Source of the DNA: Apostichopus japonicus
Taxonomy: Eukaryota; Echinodermata; Holothuroidea; Aspidochirotida; Stichopodidae
Direction: 5' to 3'
Assembly: GCF_037975245.1 (NCBI RefSeq)
Contig: NC_092579.1
Coordinates: 27,205,666 to 27,269,665, forward strand
DNA: 64,000 bases
Part shown: one piece after another, positions 34,860-46,454 of the stretch
Layout of the letters: every line of letters starts with the position of its first letter
How positions within the stretch are numbered: the first letter of the stretch is position 1
The notes under the pieces: model-generated
Databases searched by the model: none
Told to the model about the DNA's origin: nothing
What the model saw: the letters and a program-made list of their open reading frames with translations, nothing else
Made by a program: the position numbers and the translations under genes

Positions 34860-36326
34860 TGACCGTTTTCGTCGCCGCTGGAGGCATGTCCAGCACCTAG
34901 CTAACCAATTCTGGCGAAAGTGGTTAAATTATATCTACCTGAATTGCAAAAGAGGTCTGAGTGGACGAGGGTCACGGATAATCTGGCAGTCAGTGACTTG
35001 GTTTTAGTCTTAGATGAAATGACTCCCCGTAACCTCTGACCGTTGGCGCTGGTTGTTAGTGTTAACTGTAGTAGAGATGGGTTAGTTAGGTTGGTAAGAG
35101 TTAAGACTAGGACTACCGAGCTGGTTCGTCCTATTACTAAGATTGTTTTACTTGAATCTGCATTCTCATCTTCTTAAGTGTTTGAACACAATGCATTATC
35201 GTTGAAATTCCAAGTAAATATAGTTGATGTGTTCTATCTTCGTTATTGAGCTGTCAGGTGTGTGAGGCTTTATAGTTATTTACTTGGTTTAGAAGACGTC
35301 ACAATTTTGATTTCTAAAGCTGTTATGGAATTTAATGTACAGCCATGGGGTGGTTTAGTTATTGTAGGCATTGTTATACTTGAATATGACGTATTCCAGT
35401 GGGGGGAGTGTCATCGTTGCCGATGTGTGCTATTTGCTTAGCGTGACCAAAGGGAAATTTCCACTTGGTCGAGGTCGGGCAGAGGTCATTACTGCCCATT
35501 TACTGGTTGCCTTTCATATCCACCTCCTTGATCTGCATACTTATGTAATCGACGTACAATTACGTATTCGATGTATACTTGCATATTTTGTGAGGTACAC
35601 GTGCTTCATTCCTCTCCTGGTTCAGAGAGGCGTCGCATGTGTTCCTGTAGCACTGTTCCTTAGTATGTAAGTATTCTCAATATATAAGTATTATGGGGCT
35701 TGATATTGTAATTGTATATCTATTTTAATATGGCATAATAGATATTTGCCTTTAATGTGATTTTGCTGTATGCTTGTGCTTGTTATTTTGATTGCCTTTT
35801 TTGTGTATTTGTTGTTTGCTTATTTGTAAGAGTATCTGGAGTAGAATATCTCACCAGAGGTTACTTTTTGTTGGTATTCTGTACATTCTCCAGAAAGTCG
35901 CCGTTAACCCCGGAAAGTCGCTGTTAACCCCAGAAAGCCGCAGTTAATCCATGTAAACCCCTGTACACCGCAGTTTGTCGTGCTGTTGGTTTTGCCCGGT
36001 AACGATTGTAAGTTAAGTTATAATTATCAAGAATGTAATTGTTGCCAATCTTTCTCTATGTCTTGTTTCATGTTACCAAATGTTATAGTTTTACTTCTTC
36101 CTTTTGTGCATTATTTATAAGGAGAAATATTATGCATTATCATGTTATTATTGATTTGTTCAATTCATGTGTTTATTTCACCAATGTTTGTACATTGATG
36201 TTTTGATATCTTTACTTTCTAGTATTCATTGTGGTCTTGTTGAAACCACGCGTGTAAATAAATGGATTAAAACCTACAACCACCTGTTCAGCTTCATTGA
36301 GCGTCGTCTCGGTGACAGTGAAAAAA
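34860..36326 (+). mobile_element. 5'-truncated BEL/Pao retroelement insert ending in an A-run
   Basis: The plus strand from 34861 reads the end of a BEL/Pao pol polyprotein: RRRWRHVQHLANQFWRKW, then, after a frameshift near 34941, DLVLVLDEMTPRNL and RTTELVRPITKIVLLE. An in-frame TGA lies at 35037. A purine tract GGGGGGAG (35401-35408) precedes an LTR-like segment (35409 to about 36317) that opens with TGTCA and closes with TGACA, with AATAAA near 36257. The insert ends in an A-run (36321-36328) and is flanked by the direct repeat AACTCTGT (34852-34859 and 36327-36334). It has no 5' LTR, gag, protease or reverse transcriptase. Confidence 0.8.
35409..36317 (+). repeat. 3' LTR of the BEL-derived insert
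   Basis: It starts directly after the purine tract with TGTCATCG and ends with GGTGACA, a 5-bp inverted match. Length is about 909 bp. A poly(A) signal sits near 36257. The right edge is inferred from the terminal match and could lie up to 20 bases earlier. Confidence 0.55.
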
Positions 36327-37186
36327 AACTCTGTGGTTTTTGCTACATCTGAGACATCTGGTTTGATTTTTGCAAGTATGGTGGGTGTGTCAAAATAGTT
36401 GACATTTGAACATTGAGTGATTTGGGGGGATTCGTGGTATTCTTCTGTTTTGTGTTTAGAGTATCCTAAGTAGAAACCTTGTTAGATTAGGGATTGTTGA
36501 GGTTCTTGTTCTTCAAACGTTATTTTTACTTTCCAAGTTGGATTGTTTGTGGCGTGACTAATGAGTCTTTTAGTTGTATTGGGGTGTATTCTTGGTCTTT
36601 GAGTTCTTGTTCAATATCTTTGATTGAATTTCAGGGTTTATGCCACAGGCTACTACAGAGAAGTTTCTTTGTCTTACTTTTTTGGGGATTCTTGGTTTGG
36701 GGTTGCCTAGTTTAGTCTTTTGAGTCCATGGTTTCAGGAGGATATTTGCAGATTTAGGGTTATGGGGGTGGTTAGGATGTTGTTACTATGAAGATCGTTT
36801 ATATTTGAGATCATGGCATTTGGTTTTTCTTCATTGATTAGTATAGCAAGGGTTATTGGGTTTTTTGATAGTTGTGGTAAGATTCCTGATACAATGATTG
36901 TTTGAGCGGACTTTTTGGTGGTTGGTTTGGAGTAAGGATGTGGGCTTATTTCAACAGAGTTTGGACGTTGTCTTTTTCTGCTATTTTTGTACAGGGATTC
37001 AGTCATTAATGTCTATGTCAAAATCAGAGAGGTTTAGGTTTTCGACTAGGGGGGCCGTTATAGGTGGGTTAGGGATTGCCATATTGGCAAAACAGCTCCT
37101 CCCTACGGGTTTTAAATGGCTTCTATACAATGAAATTGATTGGAAAAAAAAACGGAAAACTATTCGGAGACCCCGGGTGAATGCCG

Positions 37187-37300
37187 TCCTAACACATCCT
37201 ACTCCTAGCTCTGACTACTTACACACTATCGTTATGTTAGGCTAGCTCAAAATTATTAGCGCTAACACATCCTACTCCTAGTTCTGACTACTTACACACT
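37187..37300. repeat. Short direct repeat, two copies of about 38 bp
   Basis: The phrases CTAACACATCCTACTCCTAG and TCTGACTACTTACACACT occur together at about 37188-37226 and again at about 37262-37300, right before the palindromic MITE. Confidence 0.7.
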
Positions 37301-37303
37301 TAA

Positions 37304-37537
37304 GCCCGGGTCACATCTGCGCGATTCAACACGCGATTCAACTCGCAATACAATTGAAGTTGAATCGCGTAGTTAGACACGGGTATCAACTTGTTGCGCA
37401 ATAAAAGTTGCGCCGTCGATTTGGGTTGATTTGCAATAGAGCAATGTCCTAATCAGCGCAACTTCTTTGAAGCAACTTTTCTGATGCGCGTGATTTTAGT
37501 TGCGAGTTGAATCGCGTGTTGAATCGCGCAGATGTGA
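37304..37537. mobile_element. Palindromic MITE, copy 1 (right end damaged)
   Basis: The left end is AGCCCGGGTCACATCTGCGC followed by repeated GCGATTCAAC words; the right end is the reverse complement up to CAGATGTGA, after which the last eight bases are lost. Left flank TTA and a TTA shortly after the right end are consistent with a 3-bp target duplication. The interior is the reverse complement of copy 2 at 56194. Confidence 0.8.
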
Positions 37538-37712
37538 TAATTACCAACAAATTATCACAGCACTTCTCTTCAATTAAGCACAAACAGACCACACTAATTA
37601 GCTACTCATTCCACCAAACTAAGCCACAATGTCTCTTTAAATTATCACGAAACATAACACACCAATTACCGACTGGTTCCAACAGGCTAAGGCACCGTGT
37701 CTCCTACATTAA

Positions 37713-39341
37713 GCACTGATCTTGACAACAATCAACTGTTGAGAGGACAAGACTGATGTTAATGATTCTGGCTCACAATGATGTTTCCCTTGAAACTTGA
37801 TTTTTCTCCAATTTCTGTTAAATCACCTCCAGATAACATTTCCAGATCTATCTGTAGAGGACAGGCTTGAAGGATCTTCTCGTATTTGGTGGAGTTGCGA
37901 TCTTTACCAAACAAAACGTTTCCTCTCACGGTATCATTTTGGATCCAAGCTTGTTGAGCAATATAGGCCACAGATCTCTGATGAAAGGAGAGGAATACAT
38001 AACAAGTAAGTCACTTTTCTTCAAAGTAACAGCAAAAGTAAAAATGTCAAACCCTACAACCAAACTGTCAGCCGTGAGACAAAAGATGTGTACCCTTCTA
38101 GAGGGGCATTTTGTGAAAGAAATGGAATTATATGGTCAGATCAAAGTTATTGGACACTGGCTTGAACAACTCTCAAAAAAGACCTCACTAAATACCAACT
38201 CGTTCCATCAAACTAGGTACAATGTCTTATTAATTTACCACAAACCAGACCACACTAATTGGCAACTCTTTCCAACAAACTGAGGCAACAATCATCAATT
38301 TAAGACAACCAAAATACTTATTACAAATTCATTCCAACAAACTAAGGCAACGGTCTCATTAATTTAGCACAAAACAGACCACACTCATTAGCAACTCATA
38401 TCAATAAACTAAGGCAGAACTTATCAATTTAATACAAACACACCACCAATTACCGACTGGTTCCAATTACCGACTGGTTCCAATAGGCTAAGGCTGAGGT
38501 CTTATACATTTAGCACAAAAACAGGCAACACCAAATACCGACTGGTTCAAACAGGCTAAGGCACAATGTCTCCTACATTTGGCACAAAACAAACAACACT
38601 AATTAAAAACTAAAACCAATAAACTAAGGCACCATGTCTCAATAATTTAGCACAAAAACAGACTACATTAATTAGAATCTCATGCCACTAAACTAAGACA
38701 CCAATTAGCTTCATTTTGATGTTGTCATGGTTGCTTGGAATGAATGGAATGTGTAACTCTGTTCAAACCATATCATGGAACTTATTCAGCCTTTCTGTAA
38801 GAATAGTAGTTTAGCACAAAAAAAATCACATCAAATACCGACTGGTTCCAACACGCAAAGGCACCGTGTCTTGTACATTTAGCACAAAAACAAGAACACA
38901 CCAAATACCGACTGGTTTCAACAGTCTAAGGCACCGTGTCTCATTAATTTAGCACAAAAACAGACCACACCAATTACCGACTGGTTCCAACAGGCTAAGG
39001 CACTGTGTCTCGTACATTTAGAAAAAATCAGACCACACCAAATACCGACTGGTTCCAACAGGCTAAGGCACTGTGTCTTGTACATTTAGCAAAAAACAGA
39101 CCACACCAAATACCAACTGGTTCCAACAGGCTAAGGCACTGTGTCTCGTACATTTAGCACTGATCTTGACAACAATCAACTGTTGAGAGGACAAGACTGA
39201 TGTTAATGATTCTGACTCACACTGATGTTTCCCTTGAATCTTACTTTTTATCCAATTTCTGTTAAATCACCTCCAGATTGCACTTTCAGATCTCTCTGTA
39301 GAGGCCAGGCTTGAAGGATCTTCTCGTATTTGGTGGAGTTT
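37713..39341 (-). pseudogene. Two decayed copies of an ABCC (MRP-type) transporter exon with intron repeats between
   Basis: Copy 1 (exon 37977-37803, after a good acceptor TTTCATCAG) reads RSVAYIAQQAWIQNDTVRGN, VLFGKDRNSTKYEKILQACP and LEMLSGGDLTEIGEK, which is the Q-loop region of nucleotide-binding domain 1 of ABCC exporters. The expected GT donor is replaced by AA. Copy 2 (39341-39245) keeps only the second half, has a stop in place of the glutamate of EIGEK, yet retains a GTAAGA donor. About 190 bp around each copy are alike. Between them lie imperfect units of about 70 bp (ACCGACTGGTTCCAACAGG, GGCTAAGGCACCGTGTCTC). No other ABCC exon is seen, so this is a dead gene fragment. Confidence 0.75.
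38160..39170. repeat. Imperfect tandem repeat of about 70 bp
   Basis: Diverged units share TACCGACTGGTTCCAACAGG, CTAAGGCACCGTGTCTC, ACATTTAGCAC and CAGACCACAC. The last three or four units (38860-39160) are most alike; earlier ones are partial. A related unit also precedes ABCC copy 1 (about 37550-37712). They probably represent intron sequence duplicated along with the ABCC exon. Confidence 0.75.
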
Positions 39342-39360
39342 ATGATCTTTCAACCACTTG

Positions 39361-41680
39361 TTCTAAACCTGATCCAGCTTCATTACAGACATCCAAGACC
39401 CACAATTTTCCTTCCATTTTCTTCACCTTCTTCTTTCACCTGAGACAGTATTGTAAAAGATAAGAAGATGTCATATATTGGAAAGCAGATACTGTAGACA
39501 TTGCAACTAGACTCAATTTTATAGACTCCCTCCCTTCCTCCCCTCCCGACTACCTAAACAACCCTGACTGCTGCCTCATTGATATAACTATGTATAAACA
39601 AATGTATATCATCGTGGTTTAATGGCAGAAAGAAACAAAACGAATACCAGAGCTTAAATATTTCTGTGTTACTATAGTTAATTGTGCATACCCAAACGAA
39701 AGCATTACAGAATCTTCAATGTCTCAGACCTCCAGCAGGATGTACAGTCACAGTTCATGGAGTCTTCTTGTGAATCAGTGTGGCCAATGCAATGCTGTAA
39801 AGACGAATACAAAAGCAATATGTATAGATATATACCTATGGTGTGAAATAAATTTTGGTATTTTTTGTTTAGTAGTTTTACATAAGATCATCTTCCAGTT
39901 TGCGTATGCAGATACCTTTCCGATGAATGTTTACAAACATGAATAAACTGTACCTCTTTTTGTTACTAAGTGCCTGTTTATTTTTAATACTTGCAATATG
40001 AATCATTAATGAACCTTACTAGACATTGCTTTCAAACATTTGGAGTACTTCATTAAATGCCAAAACTTCCTTTGATGTACATTGTTCACTATAATAGTAA
40101 GGAATGAATTCAACACAATTTTGAGAACATTTCATCAGCCAAACAATTTTCAGTGTACACTTAGCAAAGATGAAAACTGGCTTTTCAGCCTTACACAAGT
40201 ACCAACAACATATTGTTATATTCATGGTACTGTAAACCCTCATGTGCTTCCATGACTTCTAGCACAGGTCTGTGTAATAATATTCTATATCAACAAGGAC
40301 AGAGGTACTATATATTGTACTTATCTCTCAATACTCTTAATATGTGTTTACCATGAGTCATGTTCCTCACAACTTTCAATCAATGTTTTCAAATTAAAAA
40401 CCAAATTAAGGACAATTACGTAACAATGAGAGGTCGACTTAGCAAAGTTTAAATCCGGTTTAATAATAAGCGAAGTTTCAGTGAAACAGTTCTGCCGACC
40501 ATAAAATCATACCTTAGGCATCAAAAGAAGTCTATGATCTGATAAAGATATGCGGAGAGTTGGATCAATACTGTTAAGCCTAGCTTCAGGTCAAAATTAT
40601 GCTACTTTATCAAATTAATACATGTATATCAATTTAGTTGCCTACGCTAGGTATTAATATGAGCTTGCATGGAGAGTTTTCTCCATATTTGAGCTATCAC
40701 CAACATCACTTAGACCGCAGAGCTAAAAAGTTGGTTTCCTCCCCTAAAATTTCAGGGAGGAAACTAAGGTTTTTATTCTTGGAAGTTGGAGAGGAAACCG
40801 ACGCTTTTCCTGTCCGGAACTAACAGTGGACGGCCTTGCCTATCTGACATGATAGAAATAGAAAAAATAGCAAAGAGAGAGAGCTTTCATCCTAAGCTAG
40901 TTTTTCTGGCTTCGAGTTAGTTTCTTGAGCCTTGAGAATGTGTTACTGTGCCATAAGTGCTAGATCAGATGGCATAGGCTATGGTAGGCTACTCTGGTAG
41001 GAATTTAAAGTCAATTAAGTTAGGCCTAACTGTACTAGCCTTAACCAGAACGTAATTATGTCCAACCAGCTAGGTCTAGTATTCTGTAGGCAAATATAAA
41101 GTGACTTATTTTACTTACATAAATAGTCTAGTGAATATCATATTAGGCCTAGGCCAATACTGTGGCATAATAGCATTCCAACTTACTATAGACGCCAGTG
41201 CCTACGTGAGCTAGCCTACCGTTAGGCCTAAGCGAACATATTATATGATAGGCTAGCCTAATTTATCACGCTCGCTGACTCAAACAATGTGAAGTACTAA
41301 CTTGCTCCACAAAACTAAGAACAACCTTCGAGCTGGTGAATATATCTGCCATCCACATTCTTTGGCAGTTACTCCCCATACAGAATAGGCTACAAATTAC
41401 AATTACGTATGAATTATTAGCCTACGGCTGTCAGGAAGCGAACTGCACTGCTCGTGCAACGTTTCGTGAGCTTTTATATACAGATCATAATTCGCGCTCC
41501 TTAGCCTAAACCTTTGACCACGACCGCGTGCGACTGACCGAAGATAAACTAACAATAACATGCTAGATGTATATCCATTAAAATCATTACATTTACAACG
41601 AAACAATTCAAATGGTCTCATAATATAGGCCTAACGTCATTAAACATGTTGGTCAAGATAATTTATTGATTTCGCTGAGA
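39361..41680. other. Intergenic DNA, no gene recognised
   Basis: No confident exon or mobile-element end seen. TAGGCCTA-type words are dense around 40970-41260. A short minus-strand stretch at about 39350-39440 after an acceptor-like CTGTCTCAG is open but unrecognised. Confidence 0.45.
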
Positions 41681-41689
41681 ATCTCGTCA

Positions 41690-44600
41690 CAAAAATTGAT
41701 AATCTATGTCCCTCATTAATCTAAAGCATGGACGAACTCTCAACATTAAGCATATTCCAAAGTTTTTGCTACAGAACCTACTACACACAAATTATGTAAA
41801 TGTCATTGAACGGCATCCGTAGTGACATCGTTTTTTGGTCCACATTTGAGTTTCCATCATATCTTTAATCTGCTTTTCATACATATCTTTTAATGTGATT
41901 GTTATAATGACCACAATCTAATGACTTTTGAGTCGTTTTTCTGTATCCAGTGGAATTGTCTCGCTGAGATATAAAAGGATGAATTTTCCGTACGTTTTCA
42001 CGGTAGGCCCCTCTGTTCAAGGTCAATGCACGACTATAACATTAGGTCCACTAAGTGCGGATATTGGTCTCCATTTGCCACTATTGCAGTAAACCCAACC
42101 GAGCAACGTATCTACGGTGTCTCTTAAAATACATCATTTTTAACAAAGTCGAAAAGAATATTTTAGTCTCTTTGGTGACATTTTAAAAATATTTCTGATT
42201 ACATTACGTACAGATTCGCCCTCCCTCCTTTTCTATGAGAAAGGTACATATGGGAAACATGACAATGACCGTGATAAAATCATTTTCAAGATTACTAGGG
42301 ATCAATTCGCAAAATTTGTTTCAAAAAATGGTTGAAAAGTGACATGAATTCCTCCTCATTCATCCATTTTATTTGAGCACGTTGAACGCTTGCGATAATT
42401 TGTCATTACGAATCATTGCAGACCTTCACCCAAACCGTTAAAAAATACCGCACTCACCCCTTATCTTCCTACACTGCGCTCCCAACAGTGGCGGAGCGTC
42501 CATACAGTCAGGGGCGGATGCCTCCCACCCCCCTGACTGACTCAAATGGACTGCTGGCGCCCTTTTCAGCTATTTACCACTTTTAACTTATTCGCGAGTA
42601 TTGACATTTTTATTGCGCTCTTATCTACCTATTGACATTTGTCACATTTTGTTGGCGATGACACCTATTTATTCTTCGTTTTTCTGCAAATTAGCAAGGC
42701 CCGAAAGGGTCATTTCCGGCGATCTAGGGAGTTTCTTGACTCAAAAAATTTCTGTACGCTCCGTGCCAACCTGTGGTGGCGCTCCCCTTAGATAAAGTCG
42801 AAAGCGCCCATACAGATCATTCCGCGAGTCGCCCACTCTGACCAATACCCCTAGCTCCGCCACTGGCTCCCAATCATTCTTCTCCGTCTATCCGTCTAGT
42901 ATCCCCCACCCCCTTACCAACCGCACCTCGTTTGTTAAAGGAATATCTAATGATTAGAGACACTAATTCTAATGTTAAATCAGCAAAGAGCAAGCAATAA
43001 TTATTTTATCACTAAGATTTTTTTTAAATTTCTTAGTTACACCGTCATTTAACTTCCCACTCAATCCTACACTCCTTGATACCCTTCCATCCCAATGTAG
43101 GAAACTTCATCGTTACACGCAGCACACAACGACCTTTGTTATGATCCTTACTGAGTCTCTCAACTTAAAAGCATGTTTTTTCCCGAAAAGATTAATGAAA
43201 GTTACACAAGCATCTCTTTGTTAAAGCATTGTATAATCGGCTTAGTCTTCCGATAAGCGTAACTTAGGGTTGAAAGAAATCAGTGAGAGCAGGCAGTAAT
43301 GATATTAATTCTCACATATATATTTTTTCAAATGTCTTATTGAACGAATTATCATCAGCCCCCTGATTACATCGTCATTTATCCCTCCTCATCCTGCCCT
43401 ACCCTTCTTCACCTCACACACTCCGCTCCTAGGGTTAAAAGAAATCAGCGAGAGCAGGCAGTAATGATATTTACTTACATTAATGAATTTTTCCAAATCT
43501 CATTTAGGACGAATAATTAGGTCCCCCTGGTAACATCATTTACTCCCCCCATTCCCCCACCCTTCCTCACACTCACAGCTTCTCTTACACATAATATATG
43601 AGATTTCCTCGTAAAGTGTGATAATCTAGGTCCCTCATTCTAATGCATGGGAAGAACTCGCAACTTTCTTCCTTATCCACATATTCCAACCTTTTTCCAA
43701 GAAAAGAGTTATACAGTACCAATAACCCAGAAGTTATGTAAATAACTCAAAAAAAGCCTCCCTCCTCGTGAAACGCGATGATCTTTGTCCTTGGTCAATA
43801 TAATTTTTGGAGGAACTCTCAACTTTAAGCATATTCTAAAGTTGATCCACGAGAGAGCTACAGAACCTACTACACACAAATTATGTAAATGTCACTAGAC
43901 GGCATCCGTAGGGACATCGTATTATGGTCCAAATTTGAGTTTCCATCATATCTTTAATCTGCTTTTCATACATATCTTTTAATGTGATTGTTATAATGAC
44001 CATATCTTATGACTTTTGAGTCGTATTCCTGTATCCAGTGGAATCGTCTCGCTGAGATATTAAAGGATGAATTTTCCGTACGTTTTCACGGTAGGCCCTT
44101 CTGTTCAAGGTCAATGCACGACTATAACATTAGGTCCACTAAGTGCGGATTTTGGTCTCCATTTGCCACTATTGCAGTAAACCCAACCGAGCAACGTATC
44201 TACGGTGTCTCTTTAAGGACATTATTATAAGCAACGTCGAAAATAATGTTAGTCTCTTTGGTGTCATTTTAAAAGTATTTCTGATTAACTTACGTACAGA
44301 TTCGCCCTCTCTCCTTTTCTATGAGAAAGGTACATATGGAAAACAGGACAATTACCTTCATAAAATCAATTTTCAAGATTACTAGCGATCAATTCGCTCA
44401 ATTTGTTTAAAAAAATGGTTGACAAGTGACTTGTCTTCCTCCTCATTCATTCATTTTATTTGAGCATGTTTAACGCTCGCGATCACATGTCAAGACGAAT
44501 CATTACAGACGCTCACCCAAACCGTTCAAAAAGACCGCCCCTCCCCCCTTCTCTTCCTTCACTGCGCTCCTGATCAGTCTTCCGGGCCCGTCAACCCGTC

Positions 44601-45325
44601 TATTTTGCCCCATGCACCCCCACCCTCCCAACCGAACCCCGTTTGTGAAAGGAATATCTTCTGATTAGAAACACTCATTCTAATATTAAATCAGCAAGAG
44701 CAGGCAGTAATTATTTTAATGACTAAGATTTTTTTTAAATTTCTTAGTTACAACGCCCCACTCAATCCCACACTAGCCGATACCCTTCCATCCTAATGTA
44801 GGAAACTTCCTCGTTACACGCAAAGATCTTTGTTCTACTTAATTGATCCTTACTGAGTCTCCCAACTTAGAGTATATTTTTTCCAAATAGAATAGTTAAA
44901 GTTACACAGTTTTAAGTAGTAACCAAGAAGCATCTCTTTGTTAAAGCATTGAATTATCGGCCTAGTCTTCCGAGAGCAGGCAGTAAAGATATTTACTTAC
45001 ATATATATATATTTCAAATCACATATAGAACGAATTATCAGGTCCCCCTGGTTACATCATTTACCCACCCCCCCCCATCCTGCCCCCTACCCTTCCTCAA
45101 CCTCTCCGCTTCTCTTACACCTAATGTATGAGATATCCTCGTAAAGCGTGATGATTTAGGTCCCTCATTAATCTAATACATGGGAGGAACTCGCAACTTT
45201 CTTCCTCAACTTCGTATTCCAAACTTTTTCCAAGAAAAGAGTAACAGTACCTATTACCCAGAAGTTATGTAAATAACTAAAAAAAAGCCTCCCTCCTCGC
45301 AAAACGCGATGATCTAGGGTGTGGT
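41690..45325 (+). repeat. Tandem duplication with a 2.1-kb period
   Basis: The phrase GAATTTTCCGTACGTTTTCA occurs at 41981 and 44069, 2,088 bases apart, and most of the sequence between recurs in the same order. Unit 1 spans about 41690-43780 and unit 2 about 43780-45325, the latter shorter. Within units the phrase GCGATGATCT...CCCTCATT...GGAACTC also recurs. The block matches 24376-25990 in reverse orientation. No coding sequence seen. Confidence 0.8.
42486..42865. mobile_element. hAT-type MITE, 380 bp, with intact target duplication
   Basis: Ends are CAGTGGCGGAGC and GCTCCGCCACTG, an exact 12-bp inverted repeat. The flanks GCTCCCAA at 42478-42485 and 42866-42873 are identical 8-bp target duplications, the size produced by hAT transposases. 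There is no transposase gene inside. The corresponding place in unit 2 of the surrounding duplication (near 44565) lacks the insert. Confidence 0.93.
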
Positions 45326-46454
45326 TTTGACCCTATCATGCAGTACATTTCAAGCAATCAGCTTTGTGAAAGTAAATCAAAAACTCAACTTGGCAATCAA
45401 CCACCAGAACTGAAACAGACAATGAATAAATGATATTCATGTGCCATTTTAAATACAATGGCTAGTTTATTATCTCTGATTGTTTCTCTTGTTCTAATAA
45501 TAAAATAAAAACGGGGTTTAGTTAATACAAAACAATACAATAACATGAACAAAATGTACAATCAAATCAACCATTCTTTACATAATCTGTCGAGCAAAGG
45601 AGAAAGGTTCAGTTTTAACTGTGTTAAAACTCATATGTGAATTCTCCAATAAAAATGAAAATTGAACAATTGAAAGTGAAAACTAAGCATTTGGACAAAT
45701 GTATTGAATACAACTGAATACCCAAATTAAAACAAAATAACAACAAACCAACATTGGCTGGATTATTTTGTGTTTTTGTAAAATATATAGTGCAATTTTA
45801 CCTTTTATAATATAAACACAAAACATTCATCGATGGAAGTTAAATGATAATGCTCTTAAAGGTAGAGAAAATATTGGAACTACTGGAAACTAATTTTATA
45901 TATTGTTTTTTTTTAAACTTACGGTTAACCCAGATTGTATTCTGTAGACACCATAAGCATCGTAATACATGTAAATGTAGGTTATCAGCTTAAACAATCT
46001 AAAAAATTCATGCCAGGCTTGTAAACCCATAATATTCTAAGACTTGATACCTATTTCAAATAATTATCTGGGAGAGAGGAGGGGGGAAAAATGAGTTGTG
46101 AGATTTCAATGTAAAAATATGCAAAACACCCAGATTGCAAAAGAAATTGTGAAGATTTGTTACATCTGATGTGCTGAGTGCAATAATTTCCGATACATTA
46201 ATACACAACAAAATATTATTTCCAATTTTTGTCATAAACATAAAATAAGGTGGAGCACTGGAATTGTTTGTCACAAAACCAAGCATCCAATATTTGGCAA
46301 ATTTGTTCTTCTTGTTAGAAAATTCTTCCACCATTCACAGCAAAGTAAAATTTTAATTTGGTGTTACAGGAAAATGTTACTGTAACAATTGTAGTACTTG
46401 GTGGTGCAAAACACAGATTTTATAGACAACATATTACTGTGTAAACGTATTGCT
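45326..46454. other. AT-rich flank, nothing recognised
   Basis: No gene, RNA or transposon end seen. It may be part of a long SDK 3' UTR, but nothing marks a transcript end here. Confidence 0.4.

Larger units (their letters stand above)
33150..37082 (-). mobile_element. Jockey-like non-LTR retrotransposon, decayed and split by a BEL-derived insert
   Basis: On the minus strand: a gag-like first ORF from 37082 to 34561, interrupted by the 1.5-kb insert at 34860-36326, then reverse transcriptase remains from about 34500 to 33150. Gag shows a basic head, then knuckle residues (FKCQ, CLRCSKNH) just before the insert. After it come CPEQKENTKCANC and HAALYKGCPKFKEA, the gag pattern typical of Jockey and I elements. 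There is no room for an endonuclease between gag and the reverse transcriptase, so about 0.7-1 kb is missing. Several frameshifts and stops are present. The 5' end is not defined; gag starts at an ATG at 37080-37082 and shifts frame near 37006. Confidence 0.8.

Noticed and set aside
34861-34896. ATG at 34896 as the true start of the gag C-terminal ORF
   Set aside because: The first dozen codons are antisense to BEL pol sequence; the real gag enters from the other side of the insert.
35371-35670. 99-codon plus ORF in the BEL-derived insert
   Set aside because: It covers the purine tract and the start of the LTR, which are non-coding in BEL elements.
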